Origin: Aliidiomarina sp.
Lineage (GTDB): Bacteria; Pseudomonadota; Gammaproteobacteria; Enterobacterales; Alteromonadaceae
NCBI RefSeq assembly: GCF_022565475.1
Contig: NZ_JAIUMR010000003.1
Span: 62,001 to 126,000 of the forward strand
Direction: 5' to 3'
Length of the DNA stretch: 64,000 nt
In this document: piece by piece, positions 19,790 to 27,759 of the stretch
How the letters are laid out: every line of letters begins with the position of its first letter
Position numbering within the stretch: the first letter of the stretch is position 1
Notes under the pieces: generated by a model
The model's input: only the letters and a program-made list of their open reading frames with translations
The model's database searches: none
Told to the model about the DNA's origin: nothing
Position numbers and translations under genes: made by a program

Positions 19790-19880
19790 ATAGGGACTCA
19801 TAGTAAGTGAGCATTATGCTCTCCCAAGATGTTTTCCCTGGACATCCTTCGCCCCGGTCACTTTGTCCGGGGCTTTTTAT
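19790..19880 (+). ncRNA. spf: Candidate Spot 42-like small RNA
   Basis: A noncoding stretch downstream of polA that folds into three consecutive hairpins: GAGCA-TTA-TGCTC (19809-19821), GATGT with ACATC around a 9-nt loop (19828-19846), and a terminator stem GCCCCGG/CCGGGGC (19851-19873) followed by TTTTTAT. In E. coli and Vibrio the spf gene occupies this exact place after polA, begins GTAGGG, contains AAGATGTT and ends in a GCCCC/GGGGC terminator. Here TAGGGAC, AAGATGTT and the terminator are shared while the middle differs. The 5' end and promoter are not determined. Alternative: only the polA terminator and trailer. Confidence 0.45.
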
Positions 19881-19930
19881 TTTCCGATTGAGCGCAAAGC
19901 GGCTGAGCGGAAGAAGTAAAAAACGCTGAC

Positions 19931-19966
19931 AAAAAAACCGCCGTGTTTTTACCCACAGCGGTTTTC
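19931..19966 (-). terminator. Rho-independent terminator for the cytochrome c4 gene
   Basis: Read on the minus strand: a 12-bp stem (AAAACCGCTGTG with CACGGCGGTTTT, one T-G wobble), an 8-nt loop and a run of seven T. It lies 26 bp beyond the cytochrome stop and is back to back with the sRNA terminator on the other strand. Confidence 0.85.
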
Positions 19967-19991
19967 CGTAAACCTAGTTTAATGTGCTGCT

Positions 19992-20627
19992 TTAGTATAA
20001 GCCGCGAATATATTTAGACAGAATTTCGATATCGTGGTCGGTCAAACGAGCTGCGATGTCACGCATCATGCCATTTGGATCGTTGCTACGATCACCAGAA
20101 CGAAACTCTTTCAACGTCAGCGCCGTGTACTCTGCATGCTGACCGCTCAACAATGGAAATGTTGCTAAGCCCATACCTAAGCCGCTTGGGCCGTGACATG
20201 CTGCGCACGCAGTGATACCGCGATCCAAATCGCCACCCATAAACAAACGCTGTGCTTCTTCGACGATTTCTTCGTCGACCGCGCCAACCGGATGCTCTTG
20301 ACTTGCATAGAATGCAGCAAGGTCATGGATGTCTTGGTCGCTTAAGTTGACCACCTGAGAGGCCATGAGCATGTTGTTCCGACCTTCAGCGCCATTTGTT
20401 TGCGCGCCTAAACGATAGTCCATTAATTGCTTAACTAAATATTTGTAGCCTTGACCGCCAATGTTCGGGAAGTCGCCAGAAGGACTGGTGCCCGTTTGTC
20501 CGTGACATGCTGCACACGTAACAGACTTTGACTGCCCAGCTTCGGCGTCACCTACGATATCGGCCTTAGCCGCCGCAGCGCCACTGGCGAACAACACAAA
20601 ACCACATAGAATCGCGAGTTTTTTCAT
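19992..20627 (-). CDS. Dihaem cytochrome c4
   Basis: A 211-residue exported cytochrome. A Sec signal peptide (KKLAILCGFVLFASGAAAA) precedes two homologous cytochrome c domains, each with a haem site: CAACHGQTG (about residue 38) and CAACHGPSG (about 140). The second-half sequences (GLGMGLATFPLLSGQHAEY, LTDHDIEILSKYIRGLY) match the c4 family, which passes electrons from the bc1 complex to cytochrome c oxidases in the periplasm. Candidate axial Met residues are present in both domains. It is divergent from engB; polA, c4 and engB neighbourhoods of this type occur in other marine gammaproteobacteria and pseudomonads. Confidence 0.92.
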   Translation of the reverse strand: MKKLAILCGFVLFASGAAAAKADIVGDAEAGQSKSVTCAACHGQTGTSPSGDFPNIGGQGYKYLVKQLMDYRLGAQTNGAEGRNNMLMASQVVNLSDQDIHDLAAFYASQEHPVGAVDEEIVEEAQRLFMGGDLDRGITACAACHGPSGLGMGLATFPLLSGQHAEYTALTLKEFRSGDRSNDPNGMMRDIAARLTDHDIEILSKYIRGLY

Positions 20628-20803
20628 GATCTCTCTTCTCTGTTTATTCTTTGTCTTCAGCTGGGCCAGGGCCCGAAAAAAATTCCAGTCGCTATTTTAC
20701 ACGATTCTCGCCACGATGAAACGTCTGATTGATGGTTCTATGGTTGGCTGTCGACTATTATTCGTTCATAATACCCGTCCTTCCGGAGTAATTGAGGTTC
20801 GTA

Positions 20804-21454
20804 GTGAGTAGCCAAAGCGTACATTTTCAATCCGCACGATTTATTACAAGTGCACCCGATATTCGTCATTTACCTGCAGACGAAGGCTTGGAAGTCGCTT
20901 TTGCCGGCCGTTCAAACGCAGGTAAATCAAGTGCATTGAACGTCCTGACACGCCAAAAGAGTTTGGCGCGGACCAGTAAAACGCCAGGCCGAACGCAACA
21001 AATTAATGTGTTTAGTTTGGACGAAGACCGTCGTTTAATCGATTTACCGGGTTATGGTTTCGCCAAAGTGCCTTTGGCAATGAAGCATAAATGGCAAGAA
21101 GCGCTTTCGGAGTACCTCCAAAAGCGTCAATGTTTGCGCGGTTTAGTGGTGCTGATGGATATTCGTCACCCTATGAAAGATTTGGATCAAGAGCTGATTC
21201 ATTGGGCGGTTTCCAGCGAGTTGCCGGTATTGGTTGTGCTGACCAAAGCAGACAAACTCAATAGTGGTGGGCGCAAAGCCACACTGATGAAAATTCAGGA
21301 AGCATTACCGGGATTTAATGGCGATGTGCAAGCCATCACCTTTTCGTCATTGAATAAGTCAGGCTTGCCGGATTTAGAGCGAGTGCTCCAAGGTTGGTTT
21401 ACTTTACCCACAGACGAAGGAAACGACACAGCTGATCCTTCTGCTGCAGAGTAG
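20804..21454 (+). CDS. engB: Ribosome biogenesis GTP-binding protein EngB (YihA/YsxC)
   Basis: A 216-residue essential GTPase of the TrmE-Era-EngA-YihA class, involved in 50S subunit maturation. All G motifs are visible: G1 [13 protein letters not shown]2 Thr in [12 protein letters not shown]3 [12 protein letters not shown]4 TKADKLN and G5 FSSLNKSG. I place the start at the GTG at 20804 because GAGG lies 6 nt upstream; the longer frame would begin at a TTG at 20792 inside that ribosome site. The C-terminal acidic tail ([13 protein letters not shown]) is not conserved. Confidence 0.94.
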   Translation: MSSQSVHFQSARFITSAPDIRHLPADEGLEVAFAGRSNAGKSSALNVLTRQKSLARTSKTPGRTQQINVFSLDEDRRLIDLPGYGFAKVPLAMKHKWQEALSEYLQKRQCLRGLVVLMDIRHPMKDLDQELIHWAVSSELPVLVVLTKADKLNSGGRKATLMKIQEALPGFNGDVQAITFSSLNKSGLPDLERVLQGWFTLPTDEGNDTADPSAAE

Positions 21455-21484
21455 AGTAATTAGCCGACAGAATTTCTTCCATTC

Positions 21485-21523
21485 GGTTGCAGTCATGCCA
21501 GCGCATCACGCGCGACTGCAACC
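21485..21523. repeat. Perfect 10-bp inverted repeat before the DMT gene
   Basis: GGTTGCAGTC (21485-21494) and GACTGCAACC (21514-21523), with a 19-nt loop, end 19 nt before the downstream start codon. No T-tract follows on either strand, so it is not a standard terminator; an operator or a translational regulatory hairpin are possible. Confidence 0.5.
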
Positions 21524-21542
21524 TGCGCAACATAGGTAAAAC

Positions 21543-22439
21543 ATGACGGATACACAAGCTTACCCATGGTCGACATGGGCAAAGCTATTGACACTTGCTC
21601 TGGTCTGGGGAAGCTCGTTTTGGTTAATTAAAATGGGCTTGTTGACGTTTACGCCAGTCGAGGTCGCGGCGGTTCGCTTAGCTGCCGCAGCGGCATTTTT
21701 AGCTCCCTTTGCCTTGGTGCGGATGCACCGACTGAAGCGACACCAATGGTTGGTGGTGGCTTCAGTCGGGTTAACCGGTAGCTTGTTACCGGCGTTTCTG
21801 TTTGCCCTGGCGCAAACCCGCATCGACAGTGGTGTGACGGGCGCGCTCAATGCGTTAACGCCACTCTTCACACTGATTATAGGCTCGATTATCTTCCGCC
21901 AATGGGTGACGGGGCGCACCATCCTAGGCTTGCTCATCGGCTTGGGTGGCACACTCATGCTGGTGTTGTTGAGTGCTTCTGGCGAATTGACCCTGAATGC
22001 CTACGCGCTCTTTGTTGTCGCCGCCACGTTTTGTTATGGCATGAACTTAAATTTAATCAAAACCTATTTACCCGACCAAACGCCACTTACGATTACCGGC
22101 GTATCCTTGCTCATGGTGTTACCGGTTGCTCTCCTGTACTTGCTTGGTCCGGGCGAAGTGGCGAGTAAGCTTACCAGCACGGCCGCATGGGGATCACTCG
22201 CAGCGGTGGTGGTCTTAGGTGTGGTGGGTACAGCGTTAGCTTTAATTTTATTTAATCACTTAGTACAAATTGCAACGACCGTTTTTGCTAGCTCAGTCAC
22301 GTATCTCATCCCGATTGTGGCAATGACTCTAGGGGTTTTGAGTGGTGAAACGATTGGTGTTTTTCAGCTCGCCGGCATGGGCTTTATTCTGCTCGGTGTT
22401 TGGCTAGCTAATCGTAAGCCGGTGCCACCACGAGGCTAG
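21543..22439 (+). CDS. EamA-family (DMT) transporter
   Basis: A 298-residue inner-membrane protein with ten predicted helices arranged as two EamA repeats (about residues 12-140 and 155-290). Typical motifs are LALVWGSSFWLIKMGL in the first helix and SVTYLIPIVAMTLGVLSGE with a following LAGMGFILLGVWLANR near the end. Members export metabolites, amino acids or drugs; the substrate is not predictable. It follows engB by 88 bp, a gap holding a 10-bp inverted repeat, and ends at a terminator shared with the DUF885 gene. Confidence 0.9.
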   Translation: MTDTQAYPWSTWAKLLTLALVWGSSFWLIKMGLLTFTPVEVAAVRLAAAAAFLAPFALVRMHRLKRHQWLVVASVGLTGSLLPAFLFALAQTRIDSGVTGALNALTPLFTLIIGSIIFRQWVTGRTILGLLIGLGGTLMLVLLSASGELTLNAYALFVVAATFCYGMNLNLIKTYLPDQTPLTITGVSLLMVLPVALLYLLGPGEVASKLTSTAAWGSLAAVVVLGVVGTALALILFNHLVQIATTVFASSVTYLIPIVAMTLGVLSGETIGVFQLAGMGFILLGVWLANRKPVPPRG

Positions 22440-22455
22440 TCGATAGCCGATAGTA

Positions 22456-22488
22456 AAAAGTCGCAACCATCAACTGGCTGCGACTTTT
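22456..22488. terminator. Bidirectional terminator between DMT and DUF885 genes
   Basis: A 10-bp stem (AAAAGTCGCA with TGCGACTTTT) and a 13-nt loop, with A-runs on one side and T-runs on the other, so it can serve the two convergent genes. Confidence 0.8.
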
Positions 22489-22505
22489 GTTGTTGACCAA
22501 CACGA

Positions 22506-24314
22506 TTACGCTTGTTCGGCTAATTTCCGCTGAATGTAATCGTGAATTTGTTGTTCAAGTGTCGCCAACGGAATACTTCCATTCTTTAACACTTCATCAT
22601 GGAACTCTCGTAAATCAAAGTCTGCACCAAGGGCTGCTTCTGCTTCCGCGCGCAAACGTTTGATGGTGAGTTCACCGAGCTTGTAGGATAGCGCTTGACC
22701 CGGCCAGCTAATGTAGCGGTCAATCTCGGTATTGACGTTGTGCAGTGACAGGGCCGTATTGCTGCCTAGGAACTCAACCGCTTGATCGCGGGTCCAGCCC
22801 ATGGCATGCATACCCGTGTCGACCACCAGACGTGCAGCCCGCCACATTTCATAGGTTAAGCGACCAAAATTGCTATACGGGTCTTGATAAAATCCTGTTT
22901 CAAGGCCGAGATATTCCGCATACAAACCCCAACCTTCACCAAACGCCGAAATGTAGGTTGAACGGCGATAGCCGGGCACATTCTCCATTTCCATCGCCAG
23001 TGCAATTTGTAAGTGGTGGCCAGGAACACCTTCATGCAAGGTTAATGCTTCGAGTTCATACAGAGGCCGAGTTTCAACGGCATAGGTGTTGACCCAGTAT
23101 TCACCAGCTTCATCATCACGTGATGGTCCGGAATAACGGCCTTGGGTGTAATTCGGTGCGATTTCGGCCGGTACCGGTACAACACCATAAGGCGTTCGTG
23201 GTAAATGCCGGAAAAGCTGCGGCAACACATGGTCGGCACGTTTGGCTATGTAAGCGGCTTCCTTGAGCAACTCTTCGCCGGTTTCGACGTAAAACTGCGG
23301 GTCAGTGCGGAGGAAGTGAATAAACTCAGCAAAGGTTCCTTCGAATTCAACCTCGGCAATTACTTCTTCCATTTCGGCACGAATCCGTGCCACTTCGGCG
23401 ACGCCAATTTCATGAATTTCTTCGGGTGTTAAGTCCAGCGTTGTGTAGTGTTTGGCGCGATTGGCATAAAATGCTTCGCCGTTCGGCAAGTTAGTGGCCG
23501 CAATGTCTTCGCGAGCGTTTGGCACATATTCATCGGCGAGAAAATCATGGAAATCCTGCAGTGCTGGATTGACGAGTGTAGCAATCACGGTTTGCGCTTC
23601 AACCTCGAGGTCGTTCAATGCCTCGCCACTGACATGTCGATTGGCTTGGGTAATTGGGCGATAAAAAATGCTTTCCGCTGGATCAACAGTGACATAAGCG
23701 AGTACACCTTGAGGGAAATTGCGGAGAACGACACTGGGTTGGGATATACCGCGCTCTAAACCTTCGCGCATATACGCGGTTTGTTGTGCTAGCCAAGCAG
23801 GGATATCACTGAGTAACTGCAAATAGCGCTGATAGTCTTCGGTACCGTTAAAGCGCACTTGCTGCGGCAGGCGTGCAATGGTGTTGTGCGGGCCGGTCTC
23901 GTTGGTCAGCGGCATGAGGTGCATATTAAATTCGTACTGCGATAATTGGTTACGCAGGGCGTACATCAACATGTCACGGTTAATTTGATTTTCCGCACTG
24001 AGACGATTGCCATCGATGGCGGCCAGCTGGGTGTAAAATTCTTTGCGTGTCTCGTAACGTGTAGCGAGCGCTTCGGGCGAGATATCATTGAGGCGGTGAC
24101 CAGCTCGACCACTGTCATCGCGCGCAATTAAGTATTGCCCTTGGTTGTACTCCCAAGCGCGATCGGCCAACTGGGTAAAATAGTGATCCGCAGATTGCGC
24201 GGCTGCGGAAGCTGCCGGTTGATTCGTCGTATTGGCGTTCGGTGCGGTACTTTGACAGCCAGATAAGGCTAGCAAGACGGCGCTGGCGACTAGGATTGAG
24301 GCGATTTTACGCAT
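22506..24314 (-). CDS. DUF885 family lipoprotein, probable peptidase
   Basis: A 602-residue exported protein. The N-terminus MRKIASILVASAVLLALSGC is a lipoprotein signal with lipobox LSGC; a Gln/Ala/Asn linker follows. The DUF885 domain (about 60-600) contains LTLHEGVPGHHLQIALAMEM, a His/Glu-rich motif that looks metal-binding, and EGWGLYAEYLGLE. Many DUF885 proteins are annotated as putative zinc-dependent peptidases; the substrate is unknown. I start at the ATG at 24314: AAAGG lies 7 nt upstream, and this start gives a clean signal peptide. An in-frame ATG at 24320 is too near that site, and longer frames add unlikely sequence. Confidence 0.88.
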   Translation of the reverse strand: MRKIASILVASAVLLALSGCQSTAPNANTTNQPAASAAAQSADHYFTQLADRAWEYNQGQYLIARDDSGRAGHRLNDISPEALATRYETRKEFYTQLAAIDGNRLSAENQINRDMLMYALRNQLSQYEFNMHLMPLTNETGPHNTIARLPQQVRFNGTEDYQRYLQLLSDIPAWLAQQTAYMREGLERGISQPSVVLRNFPQGVLAYVTVDPAESIFYRPITQANRHVSGEALNDLEVEAQTVIATLVNPALQDFHDFLADEYVPNAREDIAATNLPNGEAFYANRAKHYTTLDLTPEEIHEIGVAEVARIRAEMEEVIAEVEFEGTFAEFIHFLRTDPQFYVETGEELLKEAAYIAKRADHVLPQLFRHLPRTPYGVVPVPAEIAPNYTQGRYSGPSRDDEAGEYWVNTYAVETRPLYELEALTLHEGVPGHHLQIALAMEMENVPGYRRSTYISAFGEGWGLYAEYLGLETGFYQDPYSNFGRLTYEMWRAARLVVDTGMHAMGWTRDQAVEFLGSNTALSLHNVNTEIDRYISWPGQALSYKLGELTIKRLRAEAEAALGADFDLREFHDEVLKNGSIPLATLEQQIHDYIQRKLAEQA

Positions 24315-24649
24315 ACACATACCTTTGCTTATTCTGTGTTTGAGGTTGCCGACATTTTGCAACGGATTGACCACAGTTGCCACCCTGAAAAATCTATTAC
24401 TTTTGCTATAGTTTATGTCGGAGTTATCACAAAAAAATGAAAAAAACTTTCCGAAAGATTGATTTTCAGGTTGCAAAGTCGGCGAAAATTCGTAATCTAG
24501 GGGACAGAAAAGCAAGGGGAAGTGAGTCGTCACCAACCAGCACAAGTCAGGAATAGCGCGGTTTTGGCTCGAAAAGTTTACAGATTAATGAACATAAAAA
24601 TAAAATTGTCTGAAATAAACTAGTGACTTGTTGTAATTTTGTGATAGGC
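24315..24649. other. AT-rich gap upstream of the candidate csrC-like RNA
   Basis: About 335 bp without a gene. It should hold the DUF885 promoter (minus strand) and the promoter of the downstream RNA (plus strand). Repeated A and T tracts dominate. I looked for the UvrY/GacA inverted box (TGTAAG...CTTACA) and found no good match. Confidence 0.5.
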
Positions 24650-24654
24650 TCTCA

Positions 24655-25036
24655 CTACAACGCTCATCGAGCGGAAATTAATAAGTCGTTAACAAAGAAA
24701 AATAAGAAAAGCGACCAAAGGGAATAAAAATACGCCAGGAGGCGAAAAACATTTTGGGAAAGCACTGCGCAACGAGTTGTTGCTCTAAATGCAGTATCCT
24801 TAACAGCGTGTAGCTCACCAATAATAATGAAAAGTGTTGCAGTCTGTTATTAGCAAAAGGTTTTTGCGAATTAAAAATTCTTGCTGTGAAAAAGGCGTGC
24901 CGCAAGGCGCGGATAAAAAGAAGCAAGTTCACAAGGAAGAACAATAATAATGTAGGAACTAGCGACAATCGTTCTCGAATTCACCCTGGGGGGGTGTGCG
25001 GGTTCAAATCAAGGCGATGATTTCATCGCCTTTTTT
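24655..25036 (+). ncRNA. csrC: Candidate CsrB/CsrC-family regulatory RNA
   Basis: A highly structured noncoding region directly upstream of yihI, the place of csrC in E. coli. Perfect hairpins in order: CGCTC/GAGCG (24661-24673), CGCC-AGGA-GGCG (24733-24744), nested ACTGC/GCAGT and GCAAC/GTTGC (24764-24795), GCAAAA/TTTTGC (24853-24867), GAATT/AATTC (24868-24880), GTGCC-GCAA-GGCGC (24897-24910), GTTC-ACAAGGAA-GAAC (24927-24942), CACCC/GGGTG (24982-24996), then a terminator. Seven GGA triplets occur, two of them in hairpin loops, the arrangement CsrA recognises. Seven is near chance for this length, so the CsrA link rests on loop placement and synteny. The 5' end is undetermined. Confidence 0.5.
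25013..25036 (+). terminator. Rho-independent terminator ending the candidate RNA
   Basis: GGCGATGA and TCATCGCC form an 8-bp inverted repeat with almost no loop (effectively 6 bp with loop GATTTC), followed by TTTTTTATTTT. No coding region precedes it on the plus strand for 2.5 kb, so it must end an untranslated transcript. Confidence 0.88.
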
Positions 25037-25093
25037 ATTTTCTTCTCGACAGTTATCCATCTCTTAATGCTGAACACTCCAGAATACGTTATC

Positions 25094-25157
25094 CTATAGG
25101 GTAGTTTGCATGTTGCTGACTATTCGTATTGTCCATTGTTGAATTTGCTATAGGGTA
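25094..25157 (+). repeat. Direct repeat CTATAGGGTA upstream of yihI
   Basis: The 10-mer CTATAGGGTA occurs at 25094-25103 and 25148-25157, the second copy ending 11 nt before the yihI ATG. The copies could be two -10-like elements or binding sites of one regulator. Confidence 0.4.
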
Positions 25158-25168
25158 AGCCTCATTTT

Positions 25169-25699
25169 ATGACGCGTATTAAAAAGTCTCGCAAACCGGG
25201 TCCGCTCGCGCCGCGTAAAGTCGAGCGGCCGCAAGATGCAGCTGCCAAGCCAGCGCCGAAGTCGAAAGAAAAAGGTAAGGGGCAGAAAGCCGGTAGTCGT
25301 TATGCTGTGAGTCAGCAAACGAAATCGTCAACGGCAGCAAAAAATCAACGAGACGCGCGCTTAGGTTCGAAAAAACCAATTGCATTGGGTGCTGCTGCGG
25401 CAAAGGCCATGACGCCTGAACAAGAGTTTCGGCAATTAGAAAATGACCGGAAGTTACAAGACTTGTTGGTCAAACTTGAAGCGGGTTACGTACTGAATAA
25501 AATCGACCAGCACTATGTCGACGAAAAACTGGATCGTTATCAAGAGCTGGCTGCGCAACTTGGTATCGACTTAGACGCGTTCGATGAAGACGACGACAAC
25601 GACGCCAACGAGGAATATGAAAGCCGCGGTGAAGTATTCAGCAGCGTTGATGAATTTGACTTCGATTTCGATGACGAAGACGACAAAAAAGAGGTGTAG
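25169..25699 (+). CDS. yihI: Der GTPase-activating protein YihI
   Basis: A 176-residue soluble protein. The N-terminal 60 residues are Lys/Arg/Pro-rich and basic; then RDARLGSKKPIALG parallels the E. coli YihI block and is followed by a helical segment (LENDRKLQDLLVKLEAGYVL) and a strongly acidic C-terminus (DDDNDANEEY, DFDFDDEDDKK). Known role of YihI: stimulates GTP hydrolysis by the ribosome-assembly GTPase Der and slows 50S maturation. Its location after engB and a structured RNA fits E. coli gene order. The ribosome site before ATG 25169 is weak (GGGTAAG at 11 nt). Confidence 0.88.
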   Translation: MTRIKKSRKPGPLAPRKVERPQDAAAKPAPKSKEKGKGQKAGSRYAVSQQTKSSTAAKNQRDARLGSKKPIALGAAAAKAMTPEQEFRQLENDRKLQDLLVKLEAGYVLNKIDQHYVDEKLDRYQELAAQLGIDLDAFDEDDDNDANEEYESRGEVFSSVDEFDFDFDDEDDKKEV

Positions 25700-25702
25700 C
25701 AC

Positions 25703-26155
25703 GTGTTACAGTGGGTTTTATTGGTTGTAGGTCTCCTGATTATTGCGGCGTTGAGTGTGTACGCTGGATTACTCTTATCACGCTTGCGTGATCAGAAGTC
25801 GGCGTTGGCGGCTGCACAGCAAAAACGCCACGACTATTTACACGAAAGCATTTACACCATTGCGCTGGCAATGCAACAGGACCAATGCCCATTGTCAGAA
25901 GGCTGTATTCGTCTTTCCGTCCTGCTCGACAATTTAGCGGATGCGGAACAAGCCGATTACCCTAAGCGCTGGCCGGCGATCCATGAGATGTATGAGCGGA
26001 TTAAGCACATGCCCACGCATGAAGCACGGAAAGAGTTTCCGAAAAACGAAATTCGGAAACTGGATCGTGAGCGTGAAGGTTATGAAGTGGAGATGGAAGC
26101 CGCAATTCAAGCGGATGTTGCGACCTTACTGGTGTGGGTGAAAGAGCGCCGCTAA
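25703..26155 (+). CDS. DUF2489 family protein
   Basis: A 150-residue protein with one N-terminal membrane helix (residues 4-25, WVLLVVGLLIIAALSVYAGL) and a helical cytosolic part. YLHESIYTIALAMQQDQCPL and EGCIRLSVLLDNL are recognisable for DUF2489, a family found beside yihI and often hemN in gammaproteobacteria. No function is known. It begins at a GTG (25703) 3 nt after the yihI stop, with GAGG 8 nt upstream, so the two are cotranscribed. Confidence 0.8.
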   Translation: MLQWVLLVVGLLIIAALSVYAGLLLSRLRDQKSALAAAQQKRHDYLHESIYTIALAMQQDQCPLSEGCIRLSVLLDNLADAEQADYPKRWPAIHEMYERIKHMPTHEARKEFPKNEIRKLDREREGYEVEMEAAIQADVATLLVWVKERR

Positions 26156-26194
26156 ACGTCCGCTAAGCGCTACAATCATTCACCTAAGTGCCGG

Positions 26195-27496
26195 TTACTG
26201 ATCGTGACGATAAACAGTGCCGGCTTTCATGACAAAGCTAATCTGTCGCAAAATACTGATGTCCTCCAGCGGATCCCCGCTGACAGCGACGAGATCGGCA
26301 TATTTACCGGCACTGACCGTTCCGATCTGATCGTCCGCTCCCAATAATATAGCCGCATGGCGAGTCGCTGATGCAATGGCGTCCATCGGTGTCATACCGG
26401 CTTCCACCATATACACAAACTCACGGGCGTTTTCGCCATGATCAAACACCCCTGCGTCGGTACCAAAAGCGATTTTCACGCCAGCTTGATAAGCGCGACC
26501 AAAGGTGTCTTGAATGAGCGGGCCAATGGTTCGTGCTTTCGCTTCCACTTGTGGTGGAAAATAACCTGGGATTTCCGCGCGTTCGGCGACTGACTTACCG
26601 GCCGTAATCGTGGGGACATAATAGGTACCATGGTACTTCATTAATTCGAAGACTTCGTCGTCCATGTAAGTGCCATGCTCAATCGAATCAACCCCAGCGC
26701 GAATCGCCCGCACCATACCGTCTTTACCGTGAGCGTGAACGGCGACTTTCATGCCGTAATCGCGTGCGGTGGCAACAATCGCTTCCAGCTCGTCATCCAT
26801 AAACTGTGGATTGTCGCCAGACGCAGCTAAGCTCAGCACGCCACCGGTTGCAGTCAATTTAATCAGATTTGCCCCTTCCTGATAACGAGCGCGCACCGCT
26901 TGCCGAGCTTGATCGGTACCATTGATGACGCCTTCCATGGGGCCGGGGGTTTCGACTAAACCTTGGCGATAGCCATTACTCGGATCAGCATGGCCGCCGG
27001 TGGTTGCTAATGACTTTGCTGCAGTATAAATGCGTGGACCATCAACAATGCCATTATTAATTGCATTGCGCAGGGCGACACTCGTGGTAAAACTATCGCC
27101 TAAATCGCGCACTGTGGTGAAACCAGCTTGCAGCGTTAATTGGGCAAAGTGTGCTGAGCGAAATGCGACATCCGCAGGGTTATGGGTAAAACGATGCAAA
27201 TAGGAGCCCGGTTCTGACTGTGACGTGAGATGGGTATGCATGTCGATAAAACCTGGCATCACTGTTTTTGCTGAGAGGTCAATGACCGTGTCGTCAGCGG
27301 TTGGCGATGTGAAGCCGCGTTCAATACCATAAATCTTGTTATCGATTATGCGAATGGTGACGTTCTCTTGCACCCTGTTACTTGAACCGTCAATTAGGCG
27401 ACCAGCATGCACCAGTGTGTCAGCGGACGCGGGTAACGCCGCCAGTACGGCAAGGCAGCAGGCGCTCAGCACTGTGATCGGAAGTCGTTTTTTCAT
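26195..27496 (-). CDS. Secreted imidazolonepropionase-like amidohydrolase
   Basis: A 433-residue metal-dependent hydrolase with a Sec signal peptide (residues 1-25, cleavage near ASA-DTL). The amidohydrolase barrel shows all expected ligands: HxH in [13 protein letters not shown], the carboxylatable Lys in [10 protein letters not shown], His in VAVHAHGKD and SIEHGTYMD, and the catalytic Asp in [11 protein letters not shown]. Periplasmic homologues of this subgroup include Xaa-Arg/Pro dipeptidases; the natural substrate cannot be read from sequence. GAGGA lies 7 nt before the ATG. It is transcribed alone, divergent from cysE across 263 bp. Confidence 0.88.
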   Translation of the reverse strand: MKKRLPITVLSACCLAVLAALPASADTLVHAGRLIDGSSNRVQENVTIRIIDNKIYGIERGFTSPTADDTVIDLSAKTVMPGFIDMHTHLTSQSEPGSYLHRFTHNPADVAFRSAHFAQLTLQAGFTTVRDLGDSFTTSVALRNAINNGIVDGPRIYTAAKSLATTGGHADPSNGYRQGLVETPGPMEGVINGTDQARQAVRARYQEGANLIKLTATGGVLSLAASGDNPQFMDDELEAIVATARDYGMKVAVHAHGKDGMVRAIRAGVDSIEHGTYMDDEVFELMKYHGTYYVPTITAGKSVAERAEIPGYFPPQVEAKARTIGPLIQDTFGRAYQAGVKIAFGTDAGVFDHGENAREFVYMVEAGMTPMDAIASATRHAAILLGADDQIGTVSAGKYADLVAVSGDPLEDISILRQISFVMKAGTVYRHDQ

Positions 27497-27759
27497 GGTG
27501 ATTCCTCGTTGAGTCTTTTTATTATGGTCGTTGTTGTTGTATTGCAGTGTAGCTTAATTCTTTGATCGGTGATGAAACCGGCAGATTAATTACACCGTAC
27601 TTCACCCTGCCACTTGATAAACGTTATACTGATAACCACATAACTTATATTCTTTATCGATGGATCAGCAAGAGAACACGATCGATGAAACACGATGTAA
27701 TGCCAGAGCATTGCTTGTAACTAGCCGGAAAAACGGCTTTTTTTGACTGAGAGTCGCCT

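Noticed and set aside
24640-24655. CRP-like TGTGA...TCAC element upstream of the candidate RNA
   Set aside because: The spacer between half-sites is 7 nt, not the 6 nt required by CRP.
24678-24968. A 96-codon minus-strand open frame inside the candidate RNA
   Set aside because: The translation is compositionally odd (Phe/Leu-rich from A-rich DNA), lacks a ribosome site and coincides with the hairpins on the plus strand.
24655-25036. The region as tmRNA (ssrA), suggested by TGTAGGAA and a T-arm-like 11-mer near the 3' end
   Set aside because: There is no tRNA-like 5' half, no recognisable tag reading frame and no CCA-type acceptor 3' end; a T-tract terminator follows instead.
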